From the NCBI GenBank assembly GCA_963662155.1, contig OY759265.1, positions 44,310,906-44,374,905 of the forward strand: a DNA stretch of 64,000 nucleotides, written 5' to 3'. Below, piece after piece: positions 48,004 to 59,729 of the stretch. A program made the position numbers and the translations under genes. This stretch comes from Lamellibrachia columna (Eukaryota > Annelida > Polychaeta > Sabellida > Siboglinidae). The notes below the pieces were generated by a model, which saw only the letters and a program-made list of their open reading frames with translations, was not told the DNA's origin and searched no databases. Numbering within the stretch: position 1 is the first letter of the stretch; every line of letters starts with the position of its first letter.

Positions 48004-49528
48004 CCCTTATAACATATAAAGGTACACAATCCTTGGAGACTACGATTACACAAATCAGTACTAATACCCACACACATATATATATATATATATATATGCA
48101 GTGTCTATAATTTGTTCCTTAAGATAGTTATGGATGACCGTCAAATGAAATGTTTCCTAACCTAATAGAAATACTTCATGACAATCCATAAAACCAAAAT
48201 AACAATGCTCACCCCAACTGGGCACTGCAGGCCTAATAAAAAAATGTAAAACTGTGTCTGAGCACCGACTCAGTGCAACCACATCCTGCATTTTACAGGG
48301 GGTCATCTGCACCTGTAAATGATATACAACCAATTATCAGTTGTAAATGAATAAACAAAAGAGTGACTAACTACATTATTATATGTATGCTAACACAATG
48401 GTGTCACCAGAAATGTATCAAGATACCAATACTACATTAAATGATCAAACCAACACTAGATCCCTGTTTACAAGTTACTATCTATGTGGCCCCAGCTTGC
48501 TCTCAAGCACTTGTCCCTTGGGAATATTTCACACACCCTACCCAGCCAGTGCCACATGGTGATTAATCACGACAACATCAAAGAGAGGGAGAGTGCTCCA
48601 GTCTGATTCTGGCTTAACTGTACAGAATGTTATATAATTATACCACACATGTACAGTCCCTGCATAATGTATTTTGTCTATAATAATACATTAACTATAT
48701 GTAACAGTACTAAACATGAATAAACTTAACTTTCTAACCTGTTCTACCAGCTACTGGCTACAAGCTTTCAAAATGTCATTAAGCCCTAGCTGCTAACAGA
48801 CAGCTGGTGGAGACATTCCTCCCTAACGTCCAGACAGTTCATTTGCTCCCCATCTTCTTAGCACATCAGTAATCTGAGTCACTATTAAGTAATTACAACT
48901 GAACATATAAATATGTTTACATAGAAAGATGGAAGATTCTCTAGTAGACATTTTGGTACCATTGTAAATTGAAAGAATTCATTTTCTAAGGTATAACAAA
49001 GTATTTAGAAACTTACCAAAACAGGGTGGTTGTTGTCTTGTTGACAGTTGGATCAGCCTGGCCCACTGGGACACAGCCCCTCCCCTGACCACATGTGACC
49101 ACTGCCTCTTGGGTAAATTTTTTTATTTAAACAACTTAATTATTAGTAACAGGACCAGCAACGGACACAATAAATGCAATTAACCATAAGACAAATAGTT
49201 ATAATAATAATAACTAATTAACTAGATTATCTATAGATTACCCAGGGTGCTGCCATATGGTGGCAAGTAATGGCACCATCAACCCTGTGCTCCTCAGGTA
49301 TCCTCACGTGACCTTTGCTGGGTGACCGGTGGGGTGATTGGTGGGGCAATTATAAATTACTAAATGTCCAGTAACCATGCCGGTTACATAAATAACATGA
49401 TTTTTCGATAAAAACGATATGACTTTGTGCAATGCAAACACTATAATCGTAGGCTGTATGGTTCTCAACTGTCACACAGAAACACATATCATATGACAGC
49501 GCAATATGCCAGTAAACTGTCGCTGCAA

Positions 49529-49542
49529 CTTCCGCGCATGCG
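49529..49542. promoter_or_regulatory. ETS/NRF1-like promoter elements
   Basis: CTTCCGCGCATGCG combines an ETS core (CGGAAG on minus) with an NRF1-like GCGCATGCG, a pairing common in TATA-less housekeeping promoters. It lies between the CpG-depleted block and the exon-like ORF at 49769, so it could serve either side. Confidence 0.4.
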
Positions 49543-49768
49543 TTAAAATTAATCATAAGTATCACCACTGCCATTTACATTTGATGTCCAGATTCTGCAC
49601 ATCTCTATTTCATTTGGTAAACTCATATATTAGTTGTCAAAAATATCTCAATTTCAATTGCACGCAATTGTGGATATGGTATTTCTATTGAACATGTATC
49701 TAGAAATAAAATGTTACGTTACTCAATTGTACATGCAGTTGCAATGACGTATCTAGTTGTAAACAACA

Positions 49769-49852
49769 ATGGCGTTGCCTATAGCCAACCAATCGTTTAT
49801 ACAATTTCGCCAGCCGTCCATAATCAAGTCGTGGCAGTGGTCATATATTATG
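49769..49852 (+). CDS. Candidate first coding exon
   Basis: ATG in an AACAACAATGG context with an in-frame TAA three codons upstream. It encodes MALPIANQSFIQFRQPSIIK, then SWQWSYIM, ending at a good TATG|GTGAGT donor (phase 0). A possible acceptor (TTCTAATGTCAG) about 75 bp downstream would add VSSFTPPCLCLLDEPLKT and stop soon after. No family recognised. Confidence 0.25.
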
Positions 49853-49929
49853 GTGAGTGTTGGGGAGTGTGTAGTCGCTGGCGATAAACATTCCACATAT
49901 TGTATTGATGCCTACTTCTAATGTCAGGT

Positions 49930-51161
49930 ATCTTCATTCACCCCACCCTGCCTGTGTCTGTTGGATGAGCCACTAAAAACCGTACACGTACCTATTTCTA
50001 CCTGATGTACGCGCAAAGGGAATTCAAATATCCCACGCATCGGGTAAATGTGTAACTCGCCAGCATGACTCATGGACTCACTAATTCTACAGAGAAGAAA
50101 TCTTCGACAAATAAACCCACCGGGACGATACTCAATTGGGGTTTGCTAATTACGCAACAGCTAAACAGAGGCAGACTGTTAACGCGTGCCAGCTAGCCAT
50201 TAGAAGTAAACCACACGCGTCCCGGGAAAGTATCCATATGCCACTCAAGGCAATAAGCGGCCTTTCCATCGCGTGACTGCTAACACCTCGCGATTACGTA
50301 ACAGACACGCAGCCAAGACAGCGTGAGAACCATCAAACTCTGCGGCTGAGTGCCGTCTACTTTCGGAAGCTCTAATTTCCCGACATTAGCGTGTTGACTA
50401 TACACTTAGATGTCGTTTCCAAACATGGGAATAATTTTTTCAGAACAGAAAGAAATATTCCTCGTCTTGATTTCAAATGCATCCATAAGTCTACTAATGC
50501 CGTGAAAGAAGCCCAGACGGAAAAACGCTCATCTTTTATATTCTTTATTAGCATACCATGCGTGCACTTTGCTTTGCTTTGGATGGCAATGTATTTCAAT
50601 CTTGTTAAAAGGTTCAACCTTGTTCAAACATAGTATACACCCACATTTTTAACTATACATATATTTAAACGTGCCGGCGGAACGTTCTTCATTTGACGTA
50701 GTTTATTCACACACAATTTTGAATTGTTTATTGATAGGGGCTTACATGTATCGCTTTCAGTATATATTATAACCTATGCATCTAACATATTTTATATTTA
50801 GCTTTTTTGACCAAATTATTGTGTTACTGTTTTTGTTGTTTGTGTGTATGTAAATATATTCTGGTTGTGATTTTGTGTCGGTGATTTTTCCGCTGCATTT
50901 ATTCCCGCGGGATCATCCTAAGCAATTGTCATAGGAGTTGGGATTCAACCCAACACAACTTGTGGGCATACAAGAACGCCCCACTGCAGGCGTACGTCAT
51001 GCCACTCCTAAATCAACTTGTCTACCTGGCAGCTGACAGATTTGCATTTAAGCTATAATTACACAACGTTTTAACAATGAAATGCACTAACTTCGTTATA
51101 TAAATATGTTGTGTCATACTATCAGCAAGTTCACAAAGAAGTACAGTGTCGGATTGAGAAT
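49930..51161. other. No recognisable gene
   Basis: The opposing frames at 50372-50633 are mutual shadows without similarity. Unassigned. Confidence 0.4.
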
Positions 51162-51255
51162 GTGGGGCCTGGTACAGAATGTGGGGCCTGGCACAGAATG
51201 TGGGGCCTGGTACAGAATGTGGGGCCTAGTACAGAATGTGGGGCCTGGTACAGAC
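51162..51255. repeat. Minisatellite, 19-bp unit x 5
   Basis: GTGGGGCCTGGTACAGAAT repeated five times. Confidence 0.95.
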
Positions 51256-51499
51256 AATACTACAAGAAAATACAGCATAAAAGAGATACCGTACGGTTCC
51301 CCCGAACAAACAAAATTAAGAGTTACATCCAAATACTCTTCACCAAATTAGTTACCAACGGTTCTATTGAGATGTGCATAGTCAGATGTGATTGTACATC
51401 AGAACTTTCTCAAACACGAATGAGCTGTTTGCGCGTATTGACAGCACTGAAGTCCGACTAAATCTTGTCAAGATTAATCCGATTTTATGGGGGCACTTT

Positions 51500-52051
51500 T
51501 TTGTGGTGAGCAAGATACAAGTGGACCACGTGTACCATGGTTTGTGGTGAGCAAGGAACGAGTGTACCACAGGTAACATGGTTTGTGGTGAGCAAGGAAC
51601 GAGTGTACCACAGGTAACATGGTTTGTGGTGAGCAAGGAACGAGTGTACCACAGGTAACATGGTTTGTGGTGAGCAAGGAACGAGTGTACCACAGGTAAC
51701 ATGGTTTGTGGTGAGCAAGGAACGAGTGTACCACAGGTAACATGGTTTGTGGGGAGCCAGGTACGAGTGTACCGCAGGTACAATGGTTTGTGGGGAGCCA
51801 GGTACGAGTGTATCACAGGTACCATGGTTTGCGGGGAGCCAGGAACGAGTGTATCACAGGTATCATGGTTTGTGGGGAGCCAGGTACGAGTGTACCACGT
51901 GTACCATGGTTTGTGGTGAGCCAGGAACGGGTGTACCACATGTACTATTGTTTGTGGTGAGCCAGGAACGAGTGTACCACATGTACCATGGTTTGTGCGG
52001 AGCCAGGTACGAGTGTATCACATGTACCATTGTTTGTGGGGAGCCAGGTAC
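51500..52051. repeat. Minisatellite, 41-bp unit x 13
   Basis: Two unit types. Left units have TTTGTGGTGAGCAAGGAACG and CAGGTAAC. Right units have TTTGTGGGGAGCCAGGTACG and variable ends. The left five are nearly identical (recent), the right ones diverged (older). Confidence 0.97.
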
Positions 52052-52560
52052 GGTCGGTCGTTCGTGCTCGCGCTGACATAACGTACAGTTATATGTCGAA
52101 TATTTTTTGCTCAAAAAAGTGCATTTTCACTGGCCTGGATGCTGGCAAGTCGTGTCTCTCGCCTACACGAATTATATCGAACTTTCCGCGCATATCCTAG
52201 TATATAATCATTGAATTATTACTGTCTCTAACCTATCCCTTTCGAGGTATGAGACTATCTATTTGCAAGGAAAGTATAAAAAATATATAATAAATGTACC
52301 CAGTATGACACGAAACGCACAGTAATATAAACGAATAATATCAAATAAAGCATAATTATATATTAAATTCATCCTTCTTGCAGCATTATTTGAAACGGCA
52401 ACGCAGCACTAATTACGTTTACGGTAAAGGCAACATTACGGCTTTTGCAAATTTGACGGGCTTTGACAATTGCTTAAGGCATTTAACAATGAATAATTCT
52501 TTTTAATTGAACTCTTAAGTTTTTGGTTAATAAGTTAATAATAAGTTTGGTTAATAAGTT

Positions 52561-52595
<35 letters not shown>

Positions 52596-53180
52596 TTAAT
52601 ATCCCTAACATCATTAAATCATACCGCATCATTATCACCTGGGGATAATATTGTATACGTCCTTTTGTTCTTATGGATTGCGCGAAGTAGATCGGATTGC
52701 TGGAACAAATTATATCTAGTTTGATCGAAAACTTGTGAAGTGTCGGACCCTCAAGTAGGTGGCGTCGAGTTACCCATGAGTTTTTCACTTTCACACATTA
52801 TTTGATATAATTCATACCGAGACAAATCGATACTTCCGGCTTCACGCGTGAGATGCGATGTTCATAGTTCGTTGTAAGACATGGATATTATTGGCCGTTA
52901 GAAATTCAACAATGTCTTGAAAACAGCGTTCTATAATATAAGAATGAACACAGCGTAATAAAACTCTATGATCAACGGATGAGCTAAACCAAAGGACTAA
53001 AATCAAAAGTCGTATAGTTGGAATTCCTCACAAAATAATAATAAAGTTGTCATCTACGGATTTGCCGTCTTTGTTAATATTTTTATGAGCACGGTTCTAA
53101 CAGATTGGCTATAGAGCCACCGATTGGCTTGTCCGACAGAGGTCTGATCTGATTTTATCATAAAACCATATAATGTATTT
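52052..53180. other. No recognisable gene
   Basis: AT-rich. A TTAATAAGTT repeat and a (TA)n run lie at 52520-52600. Unassigned. Confidence 0.4.
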
Positions 53181-53184
53181 TATA

Positions 53185-53330
53185 AACTATATATATTCTA
53201 ACATCTCGACCGCCCAGATATGTTTCAATGAGCTACAATATAAAAATTAAATTTGACCATCCAGGCGTGTGGATGGTCGACGTGCTGGAATACATATCAT
53301 TTGCACCGGTGCTATGTAACATGATTTAAA
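53185..53330. mobile_element. MITE family M, copy 8 (fragment)
   Basis: TAAACTATATATATTCTAAC, ATCTCGACCGCCCAGATATG and TTTCAATGAGCTACAAT match the left arm. The remainder is degenerate with TGACCATCC and GGATGGTCGA pieces. Confidence 0.6.
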
Positions 53331-53459
53331 AAAAAACTACCAGACCTTGACGACAAGTATATCATATAGATGACACCATGGTTCGAGTGGCGTGTCTTGG
53401 TAGGAATGCTTCTCTGTGTGAAAGCTGCTTTATTCGCTTGGTATATACTGTAAACTTAG

Positions 53460-53760
53460 TTGTGTAGTCTCTTTCAGGGAGTGACTGGAAATCCCAATTT
53501 CTTCTTGAAGACGCTCAGAATATATGCTGACACGACTTCTTCAGGAAGTTTGTTCCAACAATCGATGACACTGATTTAAACTATGGCTTCTCAGATTATC
53601 CCTACGTTGATCAAACATGTTTTGAATTATTCCTCTTTAGGCCGCTGATATATTAATGTGCCTCACAAAGGTTCGGCTCAGTTCGTCTTTGTCCCAAAGG
53701 AACTGATTCGATGGTGTTACAACGCTCTCTTCTGAACTTTATGTAACTAATATATATTCC
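53460..53760 (-). pseudogene. LINE 3' end, second family
   Basis: On minus, with frame breaks: NYIKFRRERCNTIESVPLGQ, RRTEPNLCEAH and ISVIDCWNKLPEEVVSAYIL, then SVFKKKLGFP. The WNKLPEEVV...FKKKL pattern is the conserved extreme C-terminus of many CR1/jockey-like ORF2 proteins. Dead fragment. Confidence 0.7.
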
Positions 53761-53812
53761 TGTTGATAGAAATTTATTACACGGGCCATATACTTCGAAT
53801 AACTAATTCGGC

Positions 53813-53817
53813 ATGTG

Positions 53818-53861
<44 letters not shown>

Positions 53862-53863
53862 TG
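53813..53863. repeat. (GTGC)n microsatellite
   Basis: About twelve GTGC units. Confidence 0.95.
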
Positions 53864-53869
53864 AGTGCG

Positions 53870-54873
53870 TATGAATAGCTGCAACAATGGGTCGGACAAA
53901 TCGGGGTAGAAAGCTGATGTAAAATGGGGCTGTGTTGACAACAAGAATGTTGATGTATATTTTAAACTAACATGACCAAAACATATAATAAACAAATCGA
54001 TCGAGTAAAGAAGGTTTTTTTTACCCCATTTACTTAAAATAGTGTGTTGGAAACAATTCCACATACACATTACTTAGGCTATACAGACAAAACGCTGAAA
54101 AATTTAACATTAGTATTCTTATTTATTCTTCTTGTTCTCGTAGATGGGGTGGACTCAGACGTAATTTGTATACCAGTTCTAGTTGTTAGGCGGTCCGAGG
54201 GCACAATCGCTTCAAAGATGCAGAAGAAAAATCAACAACACTTCTTTTGTGCACATCTCATGTTATGTTTTGTGCACATCCCATCTCATGTTATGCATCT
54301 AAGATAAATCATGGTTTCACATTGAAGTTGGTTTGGCTTTGTCAGAAGTATGATTTGTCAGAAGCATCTATACAGTTCTTGTATACTGTGTTCGTCTTCA
54401 CCTTCGTTTAAACATCATCATGCGCTATTGCCAGGACAGACCATTGACATCGTAAATTAACCATGAAATAGTTATAACCATCATAACTTGTGTGTTTATC
54501 GCGCAACGTGCGCACGCAGCATGCCGCTTTGTAAGGGTACATACATCGTGAGAACAATCCGTCATTTGTTATACAACTTCACGCAATAAATATTGTCTCG
54601 AACTTGTGAACGACTACGTAGATAAAGGGCCCAGTGAAGGCCGTCGTCTGCGCGGGCCGCCATTAGCGGCCTATTCGCACTCTCGCCGCTAGGAAATCAA
54701 TCATCAATAAATATCGGTGATAAAACACTAGACGGCGCTTCAACTTCGCGGTCCGTGAACAAGAAACGCGTCTGGGTGAAGTGTAACTGATAATCGAGAA
54801 CAATCTGACACCGTAAAACTCTCTAGGATAATTCGACACCAGTCACGGTGACAGTGTTTTGGGCAAAAAAAAA
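53870..54873. other. No recognisable gene
   Basis: Unassigned. A CpG-rich patch lies at 54640-54680. Confidence 0.4.
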
Positions 54874-54879
54874 CCAGAT

Positions 54880-55082
54880 GTATTATGTTGTCATTGGTGA
54901 ATGATCTCCGCCGACTGCGCAGGGACAGCGCCAGCTGCTTGTTTGTTAATAATTCCATCGATAATGTTGGGCCATTTTTGCGCAAACATAGTTATGGCTT
55001 TAGGAAACGGATTTATGACAGTGAAAATTATTTTATAAAATGCATGACCATTTGTATTAATATGGTTAATGGACCCAAGTGA
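54880..55082 (+). pseudogene. LINE ORF2 extreme C-terminus, third family
   Basis: Reads RRDSASCLFVNNSIDNVGPF, then LRKHSYGFRKRIYDSENYFI, then KCMTI. The pattern (ASxLFV..N.....LRK..YSFR.RI..S.N..I) is the usual end of CR1/L2-like reverse-transcriptase ORFs. The AT-rich sequence after it would be the element's 3' untranslated region. Confidence 0.65.
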
Positions 55083-55813
55083 TTTAGATGGGCACGAGCA
55101 CTTTATTGTATATGATGGTGATTTTACATCCCATTTATATATATTCAATTATTTTTAAATGTTTAAACTTACTTTGTAGTTAAATATTTTATGTATTTAC
55201 TATTTATTTTTTACAAATTTATTTTTTACTTATTTTTAGCATAATTGTATTTTAAAGCATATTTGTATGTGTATATGGGTTTTTACATTAGATAAAAGTA
55301 TTCGTGTTCGTCACTTTGTGCTGCAGAGTTAGTAATCGCGTTGACGCAGAAATCACAATAAAACAGTGATTGTAAAATGCTTAGTTGCACCGTATTCTAC
55401 TGTACGAAGTGAACGATCCCGATTCACGTGGTCTCACGTGGTCTCACGTGCTGCGCTGGTTCGCCAATTTCCTTGGTGTTGACTTGACCGGCCTTGCAGT
55501 GCGTGTTGCTGCAGCTAGAGGCCAATCGGTCAAGTCTTCCTGTCACGGGTTGGTGTCACGGTGACACCGTGCCCATTACCGGTGATTACACGTGGATGTG
55601 GATACACAATTACGCACAATACACCGGCCAGTCAAACAGCACGCCAACAGTGCAATGCATAACTACCGTCCGTCGTATCGCAGTGTTGTTGTATTCAGTG
55701 TTCGTGGCTCTGTGTGTAAGGGCAGGTTAAACAAACGAACTAAAGAATTAAAGACAACGATGTCAAGTATAACATTTATTCCTTTTTAGCAAAGATACAT
55801 TATAAAAAATTGT

Positions 55814-55816
<3 letters not shown>
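55083..55816. other. AT-rich LINE tail, then unassigned sequence with three E-boxes
   Basis: The first part is the likely LINE tail. CACGTG occurs at 55425, 55435 and 55445, exactly 10 bp apart (GTCTCACGTG repeated). Frames at 55494-55789 have no similarity. Confidence 0.45.

Positions 55817-55870
<54 letters not shown>
55817..55870. repeat. (TG)n microsatellite
   Basis: A pure TG run, followed by impure GTGCGT repeats to about 55940. Confidence 0.95.
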
Positions 55871-55872
<2 letters not shown>

Positions 55873-55944
55873 TCTGTGCGTGCGTGTGTGCGTATGTGTA
55901 CGCGCGCAGGCGTGTATGTGTGTACGTGCATGCGTGTGACGCAC

Positions 55945-56470
55945 GTACGTTTGCATTGTATATATTTGTGCATGAATATATGTACATTTAATGCAAGAAG
56001 TGTGTACACAAGCAGGCGAACACATTTCATATTCTACATAAGAACCATATGAAAATATTTCAATCAGCTACTTCATATTACAGGTACAAGGTTTGATAAG
56101 ACCAGCTCTATGCATTACTCAAATATATAGAGAAATACACGCAGCCTAATAATTAGTAAATAAAAACACATATCGTAAGTAGAGAGAGAGGCTCATTACT
56201 GACGGTCATTTAAATTAAGGCATAGCAATTTTGTGAGACCAGCTCTAAAAATTACTCGACTACACAGAACAATCTACGCATTCTAATATTCTATAAATAC
56301 AAAGCACACGCTGGGGATCATTGTTAACGATGTAAATTTCTAATAGACCGTCTGTGTGTACAACCATGGTAGAACCGGCAGGTTTTTCGAAGTTATATTA
56401 AACATGACTGCAATGACGCATAGTTGAGTCTCGGGAACGAGCCGGTGTGAGCCGAACTGAGCCGAATTCG
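55945..56470. other. No recognisable feature
   Basis: AT-rich, unassigned. Confidence 0.4.
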
Positions 56471-56476
56471 GTCGTT

Positions 56477-56623
56477 GCCGGTCTCGGAAGTTGCCGGTCT
56501 CGCCACGCTGTCCTGTGCCGTCCACCTTCGACACGCGCTGAATGCCGGTCTCGGAAGTTGCCGGTCTCGGAAGTTGCCGGTCTCGCCACGCTGTCCTGTG
56601 CCGTCCACCTTCGACACGCGCTG
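56477..56623. repeat. Tandem duplication, about 66-84 bp x 2, with nested 18-bp units
   Basis: GCCGGTCTCGGAAGTT is present once in the first copy and twice in the second. Each copy ends CGTCCACCTTCGACACGCGC. Confidence 0.9.
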
Positions 56624-56896
56624 AAATGTGAGACATCAGCTTTACGCAAAGCAGCTGTGTTGACAATTCAGTATGTTAGAGTTGACCCATCGCGTCCCGC
56701 CGTGTAATAGCAAGAAGGTTGTAAATCAGGAGTGACTTCAACTTCATTATATACTATTGATCACAAACTTTGTTACAATTGATCACAACTTTGTTACAAA
56801 AGCAGCGTCTATATCCATTTGACGAAACCAGAACATGTTGATATGTTATGTTACAGACGCAGGGTATCGGCGTAGTACAAACACCTGCAATTGCAG

Positions 56897-57265
56897 AGTG
56901 ACACGCACTGTAACTCTGCAATGGTTGATGTGTTCAGAGTGACACGCACTGTAACTCTGCAATGGTTGATGTGTTCATAGTGACACGCACTGTAACTCTG
57001 CAATGGTTGATGTGTTCAGAGTGACACGCACTGTAACTCTGCAATGGTTGATGCGTTCAGAGTGACACGCACTGTAACTCTGCAATGGTTAATGTGTTCA
57101 AAGTGACACGCACTGTAACTATGCAATGGTTGATGTGTTCAGAGTGACACGCACTGTAACTCTGCAATGGTTGATGTGTTCAGAGTGACACGCACTATAA
57201 CTCTGCAATGGTTGATGTGTTCAGAGTGACACGCACAGTAACTCTGCAATGGTTAATGTGTTCAG
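56897..57265. repeat. Minisatellite, 41-bp unit x 9
   Basis: Exactly 369 bp. The unit has GTGACACGCACTGTAACTCT and GCAATGGTTGATGTGTTC. Confidence 0.97.
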
Positions 57266-57269
57266 CGAA

Positions 57270-57500
57270 ATCTTATCCCACTGCTCAGTCCTTCAATGTG
57301 TCGTTCTACTTACAGAAGGGTTAATATTAGCAGGCTGCTGATACTTCAGTCTTTACATTGACACTATTTCCGATGTAGGCCTACATACGTTGTCCGTTAC
57401 CGTAATATTTGCCACGGACACAGATGGTGTCTAAGACCCCCCTCTATTGCCTGGGGGGGTCTGGAGATCCCTAAGACCCCCCTGGATTCCGCTGCTGACT
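57270..57500. mobile_element. hAT-type element fragment, relative of 37957-39964
   Basis: ATGTGTCGTTCTACTTACAG, GATGTAGGCCTACATACG, TTACCGTAATATTTGCCACG and a right end CCTGGATTCCGCTGCTG. It lacks the left terminus, which may have been lost next to the 41-bp array. It gives the uninterrupted sequence of the insertion site of the nested transposon at 38135. Confidence 0.75.
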
Positions 57501-58600
57501 ATTATGCTGACATAGTGGAGTCTCCGCTAACGGGCATGGCATTAGAAACGTAATGACTATGTTCATCACAATTTAAATTACTTATGTATATATTATATGC
57601 AGCTGTAAGTTATCGCACGTCATGTCGCATTGGTATACATAAGCATATCTGTACGTTTTCAATACTGGAGAGATTTTGGCGGTTCAGTTTAGAAATGACC
57701 TGAAATGAATGTCGGAGATAAGGACATTACAATGATGTTATCATTTGATAGAACATATACGTTATATATAGTTGAGATAAAATTGTGTACATCAAAGCAA
57801 TGTTCCGTCTGTGAAGATTTAATTAAACTGTAATTTACATAAAAAGATGGACACCAAAACGGTACATTCAAAAGTGCGCAGGGAAGTGGAATACTCCGTT
57901 GGGAGGCAGATGAACTGTCTGGTGTGTAGCCAATGACTACCTGAAAAGGTTTAGATATGTCTCAAAGGACTGGCAGGACGCAAGACTAGCAAAACCATGG
58001 TAACGGTCGTTGCGGCTGGTGTCCTTGAGAATTACGACCGTTACCGGGTCCGACTTTTTATTCAGATGCTTCTAATGGGACGTGAGTTAATTTAATTTCC
58101 ATTTTCTCCACGGTGTCCTAAACGTCACGGGCGTTTCCGTTACGTTAATTTAACATTTCATCGCACATTTTAACGTAATTTTTTTTATAATTCGATTTTA
58201 AGAATCGAAATTCTATGTGATCATTAAACAGGCAAATCAAATTCCCCGTGAAAGTCGGCGCATGCGCTTACTGCGTGCAGTGACATTTGGTATCCACCAC
58301 TTTGCGGTAACGAACGATGTTGTAACGAACGTTACACGCCAGTGTATTTTGTGCTTTCTTTATACTTTCTTTATACTTATTACCTTTCATAAATACCGAG
58401 AACAAAATGCTAAAAATATATGTCAATATTATGAAATATGTTAGTTTCATGGACGATTTGTGTCAAGGTGGTATTAGTATCAGTTTCACCGCCATCAATA
58501 GACCAACGAACATAAGAAAGATGTCGACCAAAAAGCTTATGCGAATATTGTAAAATCGTGCAATTTCTTCTTCAAACTCATGACTCATTGCCAATGAGAT
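57501..58600. other. No gene; one inverted repeat
   Basis: GGTAACGGTCGT at 57999-58010 and ACGACCGTTACC at 58034-58045 form a perfect 12-bp inverted repeat that includes MYB-type TAACGG cores. Otherwise unassigned. Confidence 0.5.
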
Positions 58601-58614
58601 TTAGTTTTTTCATC

Positions 58615-58902
58615 TGAAAAAAACTTCTTCGGAAGCCGCCACGGGAAAAGCCCACGCGATGGCGAAATTGGCTTTGTAAAAAGGATTGCCTTGGCAGCTG
58701 CCAAGACCAGACAGGCCATTGTTGGTAATGCGCAGGACCTTTACACGTACACTAAGTATACCTTAGCCATCCCACGACAAGACGAACACGCACAACAACA
58801 TAAACATGTTATCGTCGAGGAATGGACAACTCCCAGAGAAAGGAGAGGCAGAACACTCAACCCGAGGGCAATGAGTGACACAAGAGGGGAGCAGTGTCAT
58901 GT
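58615..58902 (+). pseudogene. Fragment of a repeated invertebrate ORF with an FGSRHGK...DGEIG motif
   Basis: Plus frame: KKNFFGSRHGKSPRDGEIGF, then VKRIALAAAKTRQAIVGNAQ, then DLYTYTKYTLAIP. The pattern (N.F.S.HGKG..DGE.G..KR) occurs in many large, repeated, probably transposon-derived ORFs of marine invertebrates (from memory; function unknown to me). There is no start codon, and the frame runs into a 40-bp array. Confidence 0.5.
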
Positions 58903-59102
58903 GTATGGAACCTGCGGAACCATTCATTGCCTGGTCAAGAAAGTATGGAACCTGCGGAACCATTCATTGCCTGGTCAAGAAAGTATGGAACCTGCGGAAC
59001 CATTCATTGCCTGGTCAAGAAAGTATGGAACCTGCGGAACCATTCATTGCCTGGTCAAGAAAGTATGGAACCTGCGGAACCATTCATTGCCTGGTCAAGA
59101 AA
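58903..59102. repeat. Minisatellite, 40-bp unit x 5
   Basis: Five near-identical units starting GTATGGAACCTGCGGAACC. Confidence 0.97.
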
Positions 59103-59687
59103 GTAGAGTTGTTTCTGCGCATCCCGCATTAGAGGAATGAGAGAACAACCCAAAATGTTTAAGATAATTTCAGAGAATTCCACTTATTTATAAGTTTTGG
59201 TGCCCATGCGACGAACTGTTTAACAGTTGGTGATCTTTTTAAATACTGAGATAAATAAAGCTGTTTGAAGTGTAAGAAATGATTGTTCCCATTAAATGAA
59301 CACAAAATAGTTAGATACTTGATGTATCCATCATTGAGTTCCTCCTGTCGCCGTGTCATTTTTTAGACCTTGGTTTAACATGCCAAGATTATATGAAGGA
59401 CATTATAATTATACAATTACAGTTATGGCTCCAAAGGGCATTCTCTCAGCATAGAGGACTTTTTAGAAAACAAAATATGATTTATTTGCTAATAAAGTCA
59501 CCGAAGCAGAATGTAACAAAACTATTATCAGTTTGAATTTGAATGTTGAACGCCGTGGCCATATGGTCATTTGGCTCCAGAAACATGGACAAGATTTAAC
59601 CAGTTTGTCATCCAAAAAAAGTACTCTACCATTTAAAACTCATGTGATACTATCTGTCGTGATGCTGCCGGACACTGTCTTCGGTAA
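59103..59687. other. No recognisable gene
   Basis: Unassigned. The frame at 59533-59727 runs into the palindrome and has no similarity. Confidence 0.4.
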
Positions 59688-59720
59688 CAAAGAACGTAAA
59701 CAACTTGTTTACGTTCTTTG
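59688..59720. promoter_or_regulatory. 33-bp near-perfect palindrome with paired forkhead-type sites
   Basis: CAAAGAACGTAAACAA, one central C, then TTGTTTACGTTCTTTG. The arms match at all 16 positions. GTAAACAA is the FOX (DAF-16/FoxO type) core, present once per arm. It could be a binding element, a cruciform-former or the join of two inverted sequences. Confidence 0.6.
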
Positions 59721-59729
59721 GTGGTAAGG

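Larger units (their letters stand above)
47590..49340. other. CpG-depleted block, possible methylated transcription unit
   Basis: By eye only about ten CpG dinucleotides occur in 1.75 kb, while neighbours on both sides have normal CpG. In invertebrates with mosaic methylation this marks gene bodies. On the minus strand, candidate signals are a GTTTTG|GTAAGTTT donor at 49013, acceptor-like CAG at about 48317, and AATAAA at 47607. I cannot assemble a protein. A (TA)n lies at 48078-48099. Confidence 0.45.
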
